Assembly: GCA_003525885.1 (NCBI GenBank)
Contig: DQIG01000314.1
Location: forward strand, 11,243-48,822
Direction: 5' to 3'
Length of the DNA: 37,580 bases
Origin: Stenotrophomonas sp.
GTDB taxonomy: Bacteria; Pseudomonadota; Gammaproteobacteria; Xanthomonadales; Xanthomonadaceae
Shown here: in pieces, positions 1 to 7,780 of the stretch
How the letters are laid out: every line of letters begins with the position of its first letter
Numbering within the stretch: position 1 is the first letter of the stretch
Notes under the pieces: generated by a model
The model's database searches: none
What the model was told of the DNA's origin: nothing
The model's input: the letters and a program-made list of their open reading frames with translations, nothing else
Position numbers and translations under genes: made by a program

Positions 1-1
1 C

Positions 2-697
2 CAGCCGCGCAACGTGGACACGCCGTCGCACCGCATCGAAGACATCCATGGCATGGCGGATTTCATCAGCCGATTCCCTTGGGTGGATACCTCGCGCCTG
101 GGCTTGCTGGGCATCTGTGGCGGTGGCGGCTATTCGCTGGCCGCCGCGCAGACCGACAAGCGCTTCAAGGCCATCGCCACCATCAGCATGTTCAATTCCG
201 GCCGTGTGCGCCGCAACGGCTATGGCGACTCACAGCGCGACACTCTCCAGCAACGCCTGCAACAGGCTTCGCAGGCCCGTGCGCAGGAAGCCGCTGGCGG
301 CGAAGTGATGTACTCCGGCGACGCCAACCTCAGCGACGAACAGATCGCCAAACTACCCTTCGATCTGTATCGGCAAGGCTATGAGTACTACTGGAAGACG
401 CATGCCCATCCCAATTCCACCTTCCGCTACACGACCAGCAGCCTGCTGGACCTGATGCGCTGGGACGCCACCGACCAGATCGAACTGATCAACCAGCCGC
501 TGCTGATGATTGCCGGCAGCAAGGCCGACAGCCTTTACATGAGCCAGGACGCCTTCGCCAAGGCGACCGGCACCACCGACAAGCAACTGGTGCTGCTGGA
601 CGGTGCCACGCACATCGAGACGTACTGGGTGCCCAAGTACGTGGATGCCGCCGTTGCTTCGCTCACCACGTTCTACAGCCGGACGCTTGCACCATGA
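2..697 (+). CDS. Alpha/beta hydrolase (5' end outside window)
   Basis: The reading frame is open to the left edge, so the N-terminal part of the protein is missing. What remains is the C-terminal two thirds of a dienelactone-hydrolase/YcjY-like alpha/beta hydrolase. The nucleophile elbow reads GICGGGGY, so the predicted nucleophile is cysteine rather than serine, as in dienelactone hydrolases and the YcjY group. The later GSKADS and GATHIE segments would supply the acidic residue and the catalytic histidine. The stop overlaps the start of the next gene by 4 bases (ATGA), so the two are translationally coupled. No signal peptide can be judged because the start is absent. The family is clear; the substrate is unknown. 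Confidence 0.85.
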   Translation, partial: QPRNVDTPSHRIEDIHGMADFISRFPWVDTSRLGLLGICGGGGYSLAAAQTDKRFKAIATISMFNSGRVRRNGYGDSQRDTLQQRLQQASQARAQEAAGGEVMYSGDANLSDEQIAKLPFDLYRQGYEYYWKTHAHPNSTFRYTTSSLLDLMRWDATDQIELINQPLLMIAGSKADSLYMSQDAFAKATGTTDKQLVLLDGATHIETYWVPKYVDAAVASLTTFYSRTLAP

Positions 698-1848
698 CTA
701 CACCTCGTAAATCACCCGCGCACACCGCGCTGCTGGGCGCTGCATTGAGCGTGGCGGCACCGTTTGCCGACGCCGGCGAGACGCCCACGCAGCAGATCAC
801 CCGGGCAGGGGCCCAGGCGTCGGTTGCCGGCCCCGCCGAGACCTTCGTTGGCCAGGTTCGCGTCGATCCGCTGTTCCCGGCGAACGATGACGTGCAGGCC
901 GCTTCTGCCTACGTCACGTTCGAGCCCGGCGCACGTTCGGCCTGGCATACCCACCCTGCCGGGCAGCGCCTGGTGGTGACCTCTGGCGTTGGGCTGACCC
1001 AGGAATGGGGCAAGCCGGTGCAGCAGATACAGCCGGGCGATGTGGTGGTATGTCCAGCCGGCGTCAAGCACTGGCACGGCGCCGCGCCGCACAGCGCGAT
1101 GACCCACCTCACGGTCACCGGCGTGGCAGGCGGGAAATCGGTGGACTGGCTGGAGCAGGTAACCGATGACCAGTATCGCGAGGCATCAGCAAGCATTGAC
1201 GCCCGCGTGGACGGGCCGCTAGCGCCCAGGCAGCAATCGATCCCGCTCATTGCAGCCGCAGCGGCCAGCAGCAACATACCCCAGCTCAACGCCGCACTGA
1301 ATCGAGGGCTGGATGCCGGCTTGACCGTGAGCGAAGCGAAGGAAGTGCTTGTGCAGCTGTACGCCTATGCAGGCTTCCCCAAGAGCCTCAATGCCCTGGG
1401 CGAACTGCTGAACGTGGTACGCGAGCGTGAGGGGCAGGGGATCGCCACCGCAGCCGGGCAGCCGCCCACCGCTGAAGTGCCCGTAGGCGATGCACTGCGC
1501 GCCGTGGGCACCGCCAACCAGACCCGCATCTCCGGTGCCCCGGTGACCGGGCCGGTCATGGACTTCGCGCCCATCATCAATCAGTACCTGCAGACCCACC
1601 TGTTCGGTGACATCTTCGAGCGCGACAACCTGGACTGGCAGAGCCGGGAACTGGCCACCGTAGGCGCGTTGGCCGCCATGCCCGGCGTGGAGGCGCAGTT
1701 GCGCTCACACATGGCGGCCAGCCAGCGCGTAGGCCTCAGCCGCGCGGAGTTGGAGCACCTGGCGCGGCTGCTGGCCCATGGCGGTCATGCGGCCGCGTCT
1801 GTTCGTGCAGTGCAGGCACTGGAACAAACCCCCGCGCCTTCGCCATGA
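694..1848 (+). CDS. Secreted cupin / carboxymuconolactone decarboxylase-domain protein
   Basis: A 384-residue protein with an N-terminal signal peptide (roughly residues 1-27, ending near ADA). A cupin domain follows at about residues 60-150, with a metal-binding pattern seen as WHTHPAGQ and later VKHWHGAAPH. The C-terminal half has two alpha-helical stretches typical of carboxymuconolactone decarboxylase/AhpD-like proteins: KEVLVQLYAYAGFPKSLNAL near residue 215 and RELATVGALAAMPGVEAQL near 320. Cupin-CMD fusions are usually annotated as putative peroxidase-like or decarboxylase-like enzymes. It is coupled to the upstream alpha/beta hydrolase, suggesting a shared catabolic or detoxifying role. 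The actual reaction cannot be read from the sequence. Confidence 0.85.
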   Translation: MTTPRKSPAHTALLGAALSVAAPFADAGETPTQQITRAGAQASVAGPAETFVGQVRVDPLFPANDDVQAASAYVTFEPGARSAWHTHPAGQRLVVTSGVGLTQEWGKPVQQIQPGDVVVCPAGVKHWHGAAPHSAMTHLTVTGVAGGKSVDWLEQVTDDQYREASASIDARVDGPLAPRQQSIPLIAAAAASSNIPQLNAALNRGLDAGLTVSEAKEVLVQLYAYAGFPKSLNALGELLNVVREREGQGIATAAGQPPTAEVPVGDALRAVGTANQTRISGAPVTGPVMDFAPIINQYLQTHLFGDIFERDNLDWQSRELATVGALAAMPGVEAQLRSHMAASQRVGLSRAELEHLARLLAHGGHAAASVRAVQALEQTPAPSP

Positions 1849-1860
1849 CCTTGCCACCGT

Positions 1861-2754
1861 TCAACCGCGGTAGCGCAGAGCATCGCGCAGCACGGTGAAC
1901 GCAGGCGACGACTGTCTGCGGCTGGGGTAATACAGGTGGTAGCCGGGGAAGGAGGGGCACCAGTCCTGCAGCACGTGGACCAGGGTGCCTGCCTGCACGT
2001 GGGGGCGCACCAGATCCTCGGGCATGTAGGCCAGCCCCAAACCTTCCAGCGCGGCGCCCAGGCGCAGGGCGATGTTGTTGAACACCAGCTGGCCCTCCAC
2101 CCGTACTTTCAGCTCCTGGCCCTTCTTCTCGAACTCCCACGCGAAGATGCCGCCGTGGGTCGGCAGGCGGATGGTGATGCAGTTGTGCCGGGTAAGGTTA
2201 TGCGGTGATTTCGGCTTTGGATGACGCTGGAAGTAGGCAGGCGATCCGACCACGGCCATGCGCAGGTCGGGCCCAACGCGCACGGCAATCATGTCCTTGG
2301 CCACCTGCTCGCCCATGCGGATGCCGGCGTCGAAGCCCTCGGCCACGATGTCGGTCAGCCCGTAGTCGACGATCACCTCGATGTTCAGATCGGGATTGGC
2401 CGGCAGCAGCTTGCCCAGTACGGGTTGCATCACTGTAATCGCGGCATGCTCACCTGCGGTGATGCGCAGGCGACCGGCGGGCTTGTCGCGGAACGCGTTG
2501 AGCTGGGCAAGCTCGCTGTCGATCTCCTCGAAGCGCGGAGCTATGACCCGCAGCAACTGCTCTCCGGCCTCGGTGGGCGAAACGCTGCGAGTCGTGCGGG
2601 CAAGCAGACGTACCCCCAGGCGCTCTTCCAGTTGACGCATCGAGCGGCTCAGGGCAGGTTGGGACATGCCCAGCTGCGCGGCCGCGCGGGTAAAACTGCG
2701 TTCCCGCGCCACCAGCGCGAACATGGCCAGCTGATCGTAATTCTCGACGCTCAT
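1861..2754 (-). CDS. LysR-family transcriptional regulator
   Basis: A 297-residue protein of normal LysR length. The N-terminal winged helix-turn-helix is plain: FTRAAAQLGMSQPALSRSMRQLEERLGVRLL, about residues 21-51. The rest is a periplasmic-binding-protein-like effector domain. The gene is divergent from the aldo/keto reductase at 2883, the usual arrangement for a LysR regulator and its target. A perfect inverted repeat lies in the 128-base gap. The effector is unknown. The 3' end faces the cupin/CMD gene, which ends only 12 bases away, so the two transcripts converge. Confidence 0.92.
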   Translation of the reverse strand: MSVENYDQLAMFALVARERSFTRAAAQLGMSQPALSRSMRQLEERLGVRLLARTTRSVSPTEAGEQLLRVIAPRFEEIDSELAQLNAFRDKPAGRLRITAGEHAAITVMQPVLGKLLPANPDLNIEVIVDYGLTDIVAEGFDAGIRMGEQVAKDMIAVRVGPDLRMAVVGSPAYFQRHPKPKSPHNLTRHNCITIRLPTHGGIFAWEFEKKGQELKVRVEGQLVFNNIALRLGAALEGLGLAYMPEDLVRPHVQAGTLVHVLQDWCPSFPGYHLYYPSRRQSSPAFTVLRDALRYRG

Positions 2755-2764
2755 TGATGCGCAC

Positions 2765-2783
2765 CGGATATAAGCGATATCCG
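2765..2783. promoter_or_regulatory. Probable LysR operator in the divergent LysR/aldo-keto reductase gap
   Basis: Arms CGGATAT and ATATCCG form a perfect 7-base inverted repeat around the 5-base spacer AAGCG. It starts 11 bases upstream of the LysR start codon and lies about 100 bases upstream of the reductase gene. The size and the AT-rich interrupted dyad resemble a LysR box (T-N11-A). Binding is inferred, not shown. Confidence 0.55.
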
Positions 2784-2882
2784 ATTATGCCTCTGTAGGA
2801 ATGTGTTTTGGGGGCGTAGATTGGCGCCATGGCCATTCCACCTGGCTGACCGTTCCGCACATTGCCCGATGAGGATTCGACC

Positions 2883-3875
2883 ATGAAGACCCGCACGCTT
2901 GGACAAGGCCTTGAAGTCTCCGCCCTCGGCCTTGGCTGTATGGGCATGAGCTCAGCGTATGGCCCGGCCGCCGACACGCGGGAGATGATCGCGTTGATCC
3001 GCGCGGCGGTGGAGCGCGGCATCACTCACTTCGACACCGCCGAAGCCTACGGCCCCTTTGCCAACGAAGTTCTGGTGGGCGAGGCCCTGGCGCCGGTTCG
3101 CGACCAGGTGGTGATCGCGACCAAGTTCGGCTTCGACATTGATCCTGCGACCGGTGCCCGTGGCGCAGGTACCAACAGCCAGCCCGCGCATATCCGGGCC
3201 GCCGTGGAGGGCAGCCTGGAGCGGCTTGGCACTGATCGCATCGACCTGCTGTACCAGCATCGTGTTGATCCGGCGGTGCCCATCGAAGAAGTGGCCGATA
3301 CGGTGAAGGCCCTCATTGCAGAGGGCAAGGTTGCGCATTTCGGCCTGTCTGAAGCCGGCCTGCAGACGATCCGCCGCGCCCACGCGGTGCAGCCGCTGAC
3401 GGCGGTGCAAAGCGAGTACTCATTGTTCTGGCGCGAGCCGGAGCAGGAGCTGCTGCCGTTGCTGGAAGAACTGGGCATCGGCTTCGTACCGTTCAGTCCG
3501 TTGGGGGCGGGCTTCCTGGCCGGGAAGATCGACGAGCATACCCAGTTCGATGCAACGGATTTCCGCAATTCTGTGCCGCGATTCTCCGTTGAAGCCCGCC
3601 GGGCCAACATGGCATTGGTGGACGTGGTGAAGGCGATGGCTGAAGAGAAGGGCGCCACGCCGGCCCAGGTTGCACTTGCGTGGTTGCTGGCCCAGCGGCC
3701 GTGGATCTCGCCGATTCCGGGCACGACCAGACTTCATCGGCTGGATGAGAACCTGGGGGCGGTGGATCTGGTGCTGGACGAAGCCGACCTTGTGCGTATC
3801 GCTGAGAATGTGGAGCAGATCAACGTCAGCGGCGCGCGATTGCCGGAGGCTGCGTTGAAGATGACTGGAAAGTAG
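2883..3875 (+). CDS. Aldo/keto reductase
   Basis: A 330-residue NADPH-dependent oxidoreductase of the aldo/keto reductase superfamily, with a TIM-barrel fold expected. The catalytic tetrad is visible as D51 and Y56 (FDTAEAYGP), K81 (IATKFGFD) and H126 (LLYQHRVD). The N-terminal LGLGCMGMS and C-terminal SPIPGTTR segments are typical of the YakC/pyridoxal-reductase-like branch. The ATG at 2883 was chosen over an earlier TTG because GAGGA lies 7 bases before it and family members begin with a similar MxxRxLG sequence. The divergent LysR regulator probably controls it. The natural substrate is unknown. Confidence 0.92.
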   Translation: MKTRTLGQGLEVSALGLGCMGMSSAYGPAADTREMIALIRAAVERGITHFDTAEAYGPFANEVLVGEALAPVRDQVVIATKFGFDIDPATGARGAGTNSQPAHIRAAVEGSLERLGTDRIDLLYQHRVDPAVPIEEVADTVKALIAEGKVAHFGLSEAGLQTIRRAHAVQPLTAVQSEYSLFWREPEQELLPLLEELGIGFVPFSPLGAGFLAGKIDEHTQFDATDFRNSVPRFSVEARRANMALVDVVKAMAEEKGATPAQVALAWLLAQRPWISPIPGTTRLHRLDENLGAVDLVLDEADLVRIAENVEQINVSGARLPEAALKMTGK

Positions 3876-3975
3876 GAGATCCCCAAGAAGGCAGCTGGCC
3901 CAACATGGAGCTACTGTCGTGACAGTCGGCTAGGATGATGCCGCCGGCATCTGCGTCGGCGGGGCAGGGGGCGCA

Positions 3976-4734
3976 ATGGACATGCAGGCAGGGGGCGGAT
4001 TCGATCCGCCATCGAACACCGATTCGCAGGAACTGACGTTCCACTGGCTTTACCAGCGAGTGCAGGGGCTGATTGAGCACAGCATCTACCCCAAGGCGGG
4101 CAGAGTGGAGACGTGGGCGTTTCGCATCGGCATGGGTGCGGCGATCATCGGCGTTTTCACGGGTCAGCTTCCGGATCGATGGCTGCCTGTTGGCGCAGTG
4201 CTCCAGGTGGTTATTGCCTGCCTGGCAATCGAAATCGGAGGGTTCATTGTCGGTGGCGTCCTGGCCGCCCGCAGGGGCATTCGCCAGTTCAGCCAGCCGC
4301 GGCTCTCGCACGCCCGGGAGATGGATGAAGACTTCGCTCACTGGCAAGCGGTGGTGACCGAGCTTCGCGGATTCCCGCGCGTCCAGCGCGAGCGGCGACT
4401 CAAGTTCGTCAGCACCTTGCGCACAAACATGATTGAGCGCATGGGCATGATGTATGGCGGCCTGCAGCGGCTTGGACCATTTCCATTGTTGATCGCCCTC
4501 TACCTGCAGTTCCGCGGCTGGAAATGGGGCGACTGGGCGGGCGCTTTCGATGTTGGCCTGCTGGGTGCACTGCTGATCTTCGCCATGGTGCTGCTGTATC
4601 TGTTGGGCTGGATGCTGATCGGCTTGCGCACCAGGCTGGATACCTACGTTGCCTTGTTGGAGGGCTCCATCCACGAGCCCGAGCCCTTGCAGCCAGCGCC
4701 TTTGCAGACTGGGAAAGGATCCGGGCGTCCTTGA
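3976..4734 (+). CDS. Hypothetical multi-pass membrane protein
   Basis: A 252-residue protein I do not recognise. It has about four hydrophobic segments: GMGAAIIGVFTG near residue 50, AVLQVVIACLAIEIGGFIVG near 75-95, PFPLLIALYLQF near 170, and GLLGALLIFAMVLLYLLGW near 195-215. A polar loop of about 70 residues sits between the second and third. The N-terminus is cytoplasmic-like and polar. A 14-base palindrome, ACTGTCGTGACAGT (3913-3926), lies 50 bases upstream and could be an operator. The next gene starts one base after its stop, so the two are probably co-transcribed. Confidence 0.7.
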   Translation: MDMQAGGGFDPPSNTDSQELTFHWLYQRVQGLIEHSIYPKAGRVETWAFRIGMGAAIIGVFTGQLPDRWLPVGAVLQVVIACLAIEIGGFIVGGVLAARRGIRQFSQPRLSHAREMDEDFAHWQAVVTELRGFPRVQRERRLKFVSTLRTNMIERMGMMYGGLQRLGPFPLLIALYLQFRGWKWGDWAGAFDVGLLGALLIFAMVLLYLLGWMLIGLRTRLDTYVALLEGSIHEPEPLQPAPLQTGKGSGRP

Positions 4735-4735
4735 A

Positions 4736-4987
4736 ATGAGCATAGACAATCGATTTCTTCGGGCTTACTACATCATGTTCTTCTGGGCACTCAGGCTGGT
4801 TGCCTGTCTTGTAGCTGCCGTGAATTCAGTAATCCTTGCTTTCGTGCTGATTGATCTTGCTGATGGTGGCCGAGACTATGGGTTTGCGGGCTTGGCGTTT
4901 GTGGCTTTCTCCCTTTGCGTGGCATTTGCCATGTGGAAAATCGGATCTGCCGGCCTGCTTCGTCTCCGGCAAGCGAACGCCTCATAG
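4736..4987 (+). CDS. Small two-helix membrane protein
   Basis: An 83-residue protein starting one base after the preceding membrane-protein gene. It has two hydrophobic segments, about residues 10-40 and 50-70, with short basic ends (ending RLRQANAS). The frame is open further upstream, but the ATG at 4736 is the natural start because the longer reading would overlap the upstream gene by nearly 90 bases. No family is recognised. Its position suggests it works with, or is made alongside, the protein encoded just before it. Confidence 0.6.
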   Translation: MSIDNRFLRAYYIMFFWALRLVACLVAAVNSVILAFVLIDLADGGRDYGFAGLAFVAFSLCVAFAMWKIGSAGLLRLRQANAS

Positions 4988-5099
4988 GACTCGCAAGGTC
5001 GTGCCGTGCTGGAACGCAGTCTGCCGGTAGGGCCACAAGCATGCAGCCTCCTGTGGCAAGAGATGCCAAAACATGCAGCTACGGAGGGAGGGACATAAC

Positions 5100-5380
5100 A
5101 TGAATGGATTGATTCGAAAGTGCCGTTGCCTGGCTGTGGCGATCGGGCTCGGAGTGGTGCTGTTCCCGCCTGTTGCGCTTGGGTCGGAAGCAACTCAGAC
5201 CTGGATAGGCACTTGGCGGATATTGATAACTACAAGGCAATCGTCTACCTGGAGGGCTCAAGAGTGGTTGTGCAGCTCATGCCACTTCCCTATGGAGGCT
5301 CCAGCATTCGCGGAGGAGGCGGGAAGTACATCGTCGAGGGCGGTCCCGATGGCGAAATGACTTTCGAGCCTTATCGCTAG
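5100..5380 (+). pseudogene. Small secreted protein gene, apparently frameshifted
   Basis: A strong ribosome-binding site (GGAGGGAGGG, 5082-5091) precedes an ATG at 5100. The frame begins with a clean signal peptide (MNGLIRKCRCLAVAIGLGVV...VALG) and reads on to TWIGTW. After about 5215 that frame loses protein character, while another frame continues with a plausible mature domain: DIDNYKAIVYLEGSRVVVQL, then GGGGKYIVEGGPDGEMTFEPYR and a stop at 5380. Together they would make a secreted protein of about 92 residues. Either the gene is broken by a single-base indel near 5205-5225 or the sequence has an error there. The function is unknown. Confidence 0.55.
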
Positions 5381-5416
5381 CCGGCTAGCCGAGGAGGAGA
5401 GTCGAGCCATGCTCGA

Positions 5417-5887
5417 CTACTGCCTGCCACACCGCACTGCATCAGGCACCTCACCAGCAAGAACCCGCAGCACCCGATCCTTCAACACAGGCTCCGGCAC
5501 ACCAGCCAGTACCTGCTCCAGATGACCCAACGGCTGCAACTGCCATTGAAAGATTGCACGCAGCTGCGGAACGTCGGGGGCCCGATCCTCGGCACCCAGT
5601 GATGCCTGCAACAACAAGTACTGCGCGCGCCTCTCCAGCCACAGCACTGGAACGCCTCTACAGTGGATCTGGAACCCGGCATCTTGATGCCACTCGACGA
5701 GCTGGAATCCCTGCCGTGGCCGAGCCTCCACGAACTGCATCGCTTGGCGGCGCAACTGTGAGAAGCGATCGTCGGGGATGTTCTGGAACCCGATAGGCGA
5801 GGGTACGAGCGGTGCCAGCCACAGCGTCTGCGCCGCAACCACCGCCACGAGGCAGAGCGCCGTGGCCGCCCAGCGGTAACGCGCCAC
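5417..5887 (-). CDS. Hypothetical membrane-anchored protein
   Basis: A 156-residue protein starting with GTG directly after the stop of the upstream gene (TGA GTG, no gap), so it is coupled to it. Residues 6-28 form one hydrophobic segment (ATALCLVAVVAAQTLWLAPLV), either an uncleaved signal anchor or a signal peptide. The rest is soluble and rich in Gln, Arg and Leu. I recognise no domain. Confidence 0.65.
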   Translation of the reverse strand: MARYRWAATALCLVAVVAAQTLWLAPLVPSPIGFQNIPDDRFSQLRRQAMQFVEARPRQGFQLVEWHQDAGFQIHCRGVPVLWLERRAQYLLLQASLGAEDRAPDVPQLRAIFQWQLQPLGHLEQVLAGVPEPVLKDRVLRVLAGEVPDAVRCGRQ

Positions 5888-6244
5888 TCAGCCGTCCGGC
5901 TGCAGGCGCGTGCTGGCATGAGCCGTGAGTCCAAGCCCGGCCATGATCAGACCTTCCATTACCCGCGGGCCGACGTATTGCTCCATCTCGCCGTTCTCGC
6001 GTGCGCGCTGCGCGGCCAGCAGGATCTCCAGCACCACGCGCAGGCCGGCCAGCGAGCAATCGGTATCCGCCAAGGCGATGCGTCTGCCTGGCATCTGGTG
6101 GCGCTCCGGCCAGGGCTGGCCATCGGAAGCAGCGCCGGAGCCGATGCTGTGCAGCAGGGCAATGAGGGTGTTTGGATCCAGTGCGGGGCCGTTTGCGGGC
6201 GCGTCGTGGATGGGGTGCGGGGCAGGGGAGTGGGGCTGGGTCAT
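5888..6244 (-). CDS. Hypothetical soluble protein
   Basis: A 118-residue protein with no recognised domain. The frame extends upstream to 6514, but the ATG at 6244 is preceded by AAGGAG at good spacing. The extension runs through a palindromic repeat element and is unlikely to be translated. The N-terminus is rich in Pro and His. The C-terminal half (LAGLRVVLEILLAAQRARENG) looks helical. Its stop abuts the GTG of the next gene, giving a two-gene operon. Confidence 0.65.
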   Translation of the reverse strand: MTQPHSPAPHPIHDAPANGPALDPNTLIALLHSIGSGAASDGQPWPERHQMPGRRIALADTDCSLAGLRVVLEILLAAQRARENGEMEQYVGPRVMEGLIMAGLGLTAHASTRLQPDG

Positions 6245-6272
6245 GGCTGGGCTCCTTGCGTGCAGGCAGAAG

Positions 6273-6477
6273 CCGCCACCGATAAAGGTGGCGGACGATG
6301 CGTGGCTCGAAATCCGGTACGCGACTTGGCCCGGTGGGCACAAGGCCCCCACGCACCGCCCGCCATAGCCGGCCGACGGATTGCCAGCCGGCACCACAAG
6401 GCGTGGTGCCGGCTGGCAAGCGCAAACTACAGTCGCGTTACCGGGATTTCGAGCCCCGTCCACCGATGCATTGGTGG
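6273..6477. repeat. Nested inverted-repeat element in intergenic DNA
   Basis: The gap between 6245 and about 6600 contains several dyads with one centre. At the core is a perfect 17-base inverted repeat (6381-6397 with 6403-6419, loop AAGGC). Around it, 6304-6326 pairs with 6431-6455, matching over 23 bases except for two single-base bulges on the right arm. At the outside are two small hairpins, CCGCCACC/GGTGGCGG (6273-6294) and CCACC/GGTGG (6460-6477). It resembles a REP/BIME-type or MITE-like element rather than a terminator. No coding potential is seen inside it. Confidence 0.65.
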
Positions 6478-6599
6478 CAGGGAAAGGAATACGCCCGCCC
6501 ATGCGAGATGCCAAGGCAGTAAGGCCGATGCCGTCACCACATTCAACATTTTCAGAATCGTTGCATATGGCGTAATGGGGCCGGATCCTTACACTGCAA

Positions 6600-6710
6600 G
6601 GCTATCGGCGATATCTGCTCTGGATGCCCGCGGACTGTCGGCATTCGCCCACCGGGGTCATAAGGGAGGCGGATGCGACACGGTTGCCAGAGGTTGTTTG
6701 GACTCAATAG
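6600..6710 (+). pseudogene. C-terminal remnant of an unknown gene (copy A)
   Basis: A short frame with no start ends in ...EADATRLPEVVWTQ and a TAG at 6708-6710 that overlaps the stop of the convergent TPR gene. It resembles the end of the longer fragment at 8740-8895 (...EADAELPEAAGRQ and stop), which has the same stop geometry against a remnant of the TPR gene. I read it as the decayed copy of a duplicated convergent gene pair. The parent family is unknown. Confidence 0.4.
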
Positions 6711-7459
6711 CTCTTCAACGCGGCCTTGGTCCGCTCCAGCCATGCGGCATTGTGGCTGCGTGCGTGGCGGGACCAGTGCTGGGCATCGTCGATGATGCTG
6801 GCGAACAGGGTGCGGGCCTGCTCGCGGTCGTCGAGCTGCGGCTGTGCCATCAGCCATTCGGCGTAGAGGCAGCGTGCGGCCGCATCGTTTCCGCATTCCA
6901 CGGCCCGCTCGAACGCGGCACGGGTGCCGGGTGCTTGGGTAGCCGCCAGTGCCTGCGCGTAAAGCAGCGTCTGTTCCGGCTTGCGGCGCACATCCGGATG
7001 GCGGGCGAACAGGCCGTCCAGCGTCTCCACTGCAAGCGCGGCGTGCCCTGAATCGAGGCGAGCACGGGCGAGGCCGGTCAGGATGTAGGGATCGTCGCCC
7101 AGCGGCGAGCTGGCTGCCTGCTCGAGCAGGGTTCTGGCTTCCTCGGCCTGGCCGGCATCCAGCAGCGTCAGGCCCAGGCGAACCCGGTTCTGCACGGTGG
7201 GCGTGCGCGACAGCTCCGCGCGGGCGTTGCGCAGGTCCTGGCCCGGGTCCATGAGTTGCTTGGCGGAGCGGACGGCCTGCCGGGCGCCGCGCGAGTGACG
7301 GACTTCCGGAAAATAGATCGCCAGGAAGTAAACGACGCTGCCGAGCAGCGGGAACGAGAAGAGCAGGATGAGCCAGTAGAGGCTCTGGCCTGAGCGGATG
7401 GCGTGCACCGCGAAGTAGATGGCTGCCAGTACGTGGAGTCCGATTCCGATATAGGGCAT
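6704..7459 (-). CDS. Membrane-anchored tetratricopeptide-repeat protein
   Basis: A 251-residue protein. The first 55 residues carry two hydrophobic helices (IGLHVLAAIYFAVHAI and LYWLILLFSFPLLGSVVYFLAIYF) with the look of a phospholipase-D-type N-terminal membrane module. From about residue 85 it is all helical repeats of TPR type (VRLGLTLLDAGQAEEARTLLEQ, YILTGLARARLDSGHAALAVETL, LLYAQALAATQ). This predicts an inner-membrane scaffold with a cytoplasmic TPR domain. Parts of a second, deleted copy occur at 8889-8975. The palindrome at 7537-7556 lies about 80 bases upstream of the start. Confidence 0.78.
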   Translation of the reverse strand: MPYIGIGLHVLAAIYFAVHAIRSGQSLYWLILLFSFPLLGSVVYFLAIYFPEVRHSRGARQAVRSAKQLMDPGQDLRNARAELSRTPTVQNRVRLGLTLLDAGQAEEARTLLEQAASSPLGDDPYILTGLARARLDSGHAALAVETLDGLFARHPDVRRKPEQTLLYAQALAATQAPGTRAAFERAVECGNDAAARCLYAEWLMAQPQLDDREQARTLFASIIDDAQHWSRHARSHNAAWLERTKAALKSY

Positions 7460-7536
7460 GTATGCCGCCTCGTCCTTGTGGGGCTGGAACTATAGTGGGG
7501 GAGGGGTAGGGAGCCAATGGGGTGATGGTGATCGAG

Positions 7537-7556
7537 CGTGATGCGTCACCATAATT
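7537..7556 (+). repeat. Intergenic palindrome, copy 1 of CGTGANGCRTCACNNTAAT
   Basis: GTGATGCGTCAC followed by CATAATT. This is the first of four copies in the window, all reading the same way on the + strand. It lies about 80 bases upstream of the TPR gene on the other strand, in the otherwise empty 7460-7780 gap. Probably a protein-binding site; the binding protein is unknown. Confidence 0.5.
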
Positions 7557-7780
7557 GAAGCGGATTCTGCGCAGCGCACGGGATCATCCCCCTGGCATCG
7601 AGCTCTTCACCAGCAGCACGGTTCGCTCCGTCTTCTGCGGATTTGGCCGTACCACCTGTCGGCAAACCACGGCGGAATATGGAATATCCATTGATACTCG
7701 TTCAGACTCGGCAGCGCCTAGGCTGAGGCTTGCCCGGGACAAGGCAATGAACCCCAGTCCTTGAGATCGAGGATGGAACC

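Noticed and set aside
6383..6417. Hairpin as a factor-independent terminator or integron attC site
   Set aside because: No T-run follows on either strand, no GTTRRRY core is present, and it sits inside a larger symmetric repeat, so a repeat element fits better.
5918..7051. 377-residue open frame on the + strand
   Set aside because: It runs antisense through two supported minus-strand genes and the repeat element, as GC-rich DNA often allows; no domain is seen.
7555..7764. 69-residue open frame on the + strand before the DUF1353 gene
   Set aside because: No ribosome-binding site, no recognisable protein character, and it starts just after the intergenic palindrome.
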